Of a stretch of 6,877 nucleotides of DNA, positions 6,022 through 6,877 are shown in pieces. Position 1 is the first letter of the stretch, and each line of letters opens with the position of its first letter. The position numbers and the translations under genes were made by a program. The notes below the pieces were generated by a model. It was given only the letters and a program-made list of their open reading frames with translations. It did no database searches and was not told the DNA's origin. The DNA is from Rubrobacter sp. (lineage in GTDB: Bacteria; Actinomycetota; Rubrobacteria; Rubrobacterales; Rubrobacteraceae): positions 1 through 6,877 of the forward strand of contig JACDFX010000091.1 of NCBI GenBank assembly GCA_013815575.1, read 5' to 3'.

Positions 6022-6877
6022 TTACGCGAACCCGGTTATGGCGACCACGGAGGATTTGGGTTCGTCGCCGTTCGGCCAGGTGCTGGTCGGATTCTTCGGG
6101 TCCTCGGACTCCTCGCCGGGGTGCTGGACGGCGAGGAAGAGGGTCTTGCCGTCCGGGGTGAAGGCCGGGCCTGTCAGCTCGGCCTCGACGGGGGCGCTGG
6201 CGAACTGGACTATGTCGCTGCTGCTCGCGCCGCCGTCCAGGCCGCCTGGCACGATAAAGGCGCCGTTGTTCTTGAAGCTCGAGTAGATGCCGCTCCCGAG
6301 GCTGCTGCTGGAGATGTCGGTTACGATCCAGAGGTTGTCGTCGTTGTCGAAGAGGAGGTTGTCGGGGGAGGCGAAGCCGGTCTGGGGGCCGCCGGTGGCG
6401 AAGACCTCGAACGAGAACTCCTCGGCCTCGGCGTCGTCGTCCTTCTCGGTCATGCGGATGATCTGGCCGTAGAAGTTGCCGTGCAGCGCGTTGTTGGTGA
6501 GCGCCGCGTAGACCTGCCCGGTCCCGGGGTTTACCTCGATGTCCTCGCAGCGGTCCATCGGGGTGCCGATTGGAAGCTCGGTCTCCGGGTCCTCCAATTT
6601 CGCCGCGTCGATGGTGCGCACGAGGACGTCGGCCTGGTCCTTGTAGTCGTTGTCCTTGAAAATGGGGTTATTCTCGTAGTCCATGGCGATCCACTTGCCC
6701 TGGGCGAAGTCCGCGACGTAGAGCATCCCGTCGGAGAGCAGCTCCATGTTCGCCTCCCGGTCATCCTCGTTGTAGGTGCCGGAGGAGACGAACTTGTAGA
6801 TGCACTGGTCTTCTTCGTCGTGGCCGGTGTAGACGACGACCCGGCCGGAATCGGAGACGGTTATGGCCGCGTTCTCG
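6022..6877 (-). CDS. PhoX / DUF839 family protein, C-terminal part
   Basis: The frame is open from the window end to TAA at 6022-6024, 284 residues; the N-terminus, including any Tat signal peptide, is outside. PhoX-type proteins are secreted calcium/iron-dependent alkaline phosphatases that release phosphate from organic esters, but DUF839 also contains members of untested activity. Seen in order from the visible start: ENAAITVSDSGRVVVYTGHDE, CIYKFVSSG, LLSDGMLYVADF, a CEDIEVNPGTGQVYAALTNN block typical of the family's metal-site region, ASPDNLLFDNDDNLWIVTD, and GPAFTPDGKTLFLAVQHPGEE followed by STWPNGDEPKSSVVAI near the end. These are repeated beta-propeller blades. The visible part is very acidic, as in many exported proteins. 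An internal ATG at 6745-6747 is not the real start, because homology continues upstream. No phosphate regulator or Pho box is in the window. Confidence 0.86.
   Translation of the reverse strand, partial: ENAAITVSDSGRVVVYTGHDEEDQCIYKFVSSGTYNEDDREANMELLSDGMLYVADFAQGKWIAMDYENNPIFKDNDYKDQADVLVRTIDAAKLEDPETELPIGTPMDRCEDIEVNPGTGQVYAALTNNALHGNFYGQIIRMTEKDDDAEAEEFSFEVFATGGPQTGFASPDNLLFDNDDNLWIVTDISSSSLGSGIYSSFKNNGAFIVPGGLDGGASSSDIVQFASAPVEAELTGPAFTPDGKTLFLAVQHPGEESEDPKNPTSTWPNGDEPKSSVVAITGFA

Overview
The window is high-GC bacterial chromosome. Gene content and protein style (acidic, E/R/A-rich proteins, many GTG/TTG starts, a CPA1 antiporter, a PhoX/DUF839 protein, an IS630-type element) suggest an actinobacterium, with Rubrobacter or a relative as my best guess. 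That guess is from family resemblance only. No rRNA, tRNA or CRISPR array is visible.

Layout. (1) 1-489, plus strand: the C-terminal half of a peptidase S66 (LD-carboxypeptidase/MccF-like) protein, cut by the window start. (2) 490-740: intergenic, holding a good sigma70-type promoter with a perfect CRP/FNR-type palindrome in its spacer and a leader of about 134 nt. (3) 741-1613, plus strand: an unusual class I methyltransferase-like protein with a strong ribosome binding site. (4) A hairpin terminator lies between it and a convergent minus-strand pair: a CPA1 Na+/H+ antiporter (1677-3310), broken by one base in a G7 run, and upstream of it a small REDY-like ferredoxin-fold protein (3329-3646). 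(5) 3687-4018, minus strand: an AT-richer remnant of a DUF1524 (GmrSD C-terminal) nuclease-like gene. (6) 4019-5137: an IS630-family insertion sequence flanked by TA, whose transposase is split into two frames joined by a -1 slip at A7. (7) 5137-5910, minus strand: a 257-residue protein of unknown function with probable tandem winged-helix domains; its stop codon is formed across the IS junction. (8) 6022-6877, minus strand: the C-terminal part of a PhoX/DUF839 protein, cut by the window end.

The genes do not form one pathway. The window reads as ordinary housekeeping and transport genes surrounding a small scar (DUF1524 remnant plus IS630) where foreign DNA arrived and was then partly lost. 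The points most worth checking are the CRP-like operator upstream of the methyltransferase-like gene, the two homopolymer frameshifts (G7 in the antiporter, A7 in the transposase), and the IS junction. I see no convincing complete new multi-gene system.
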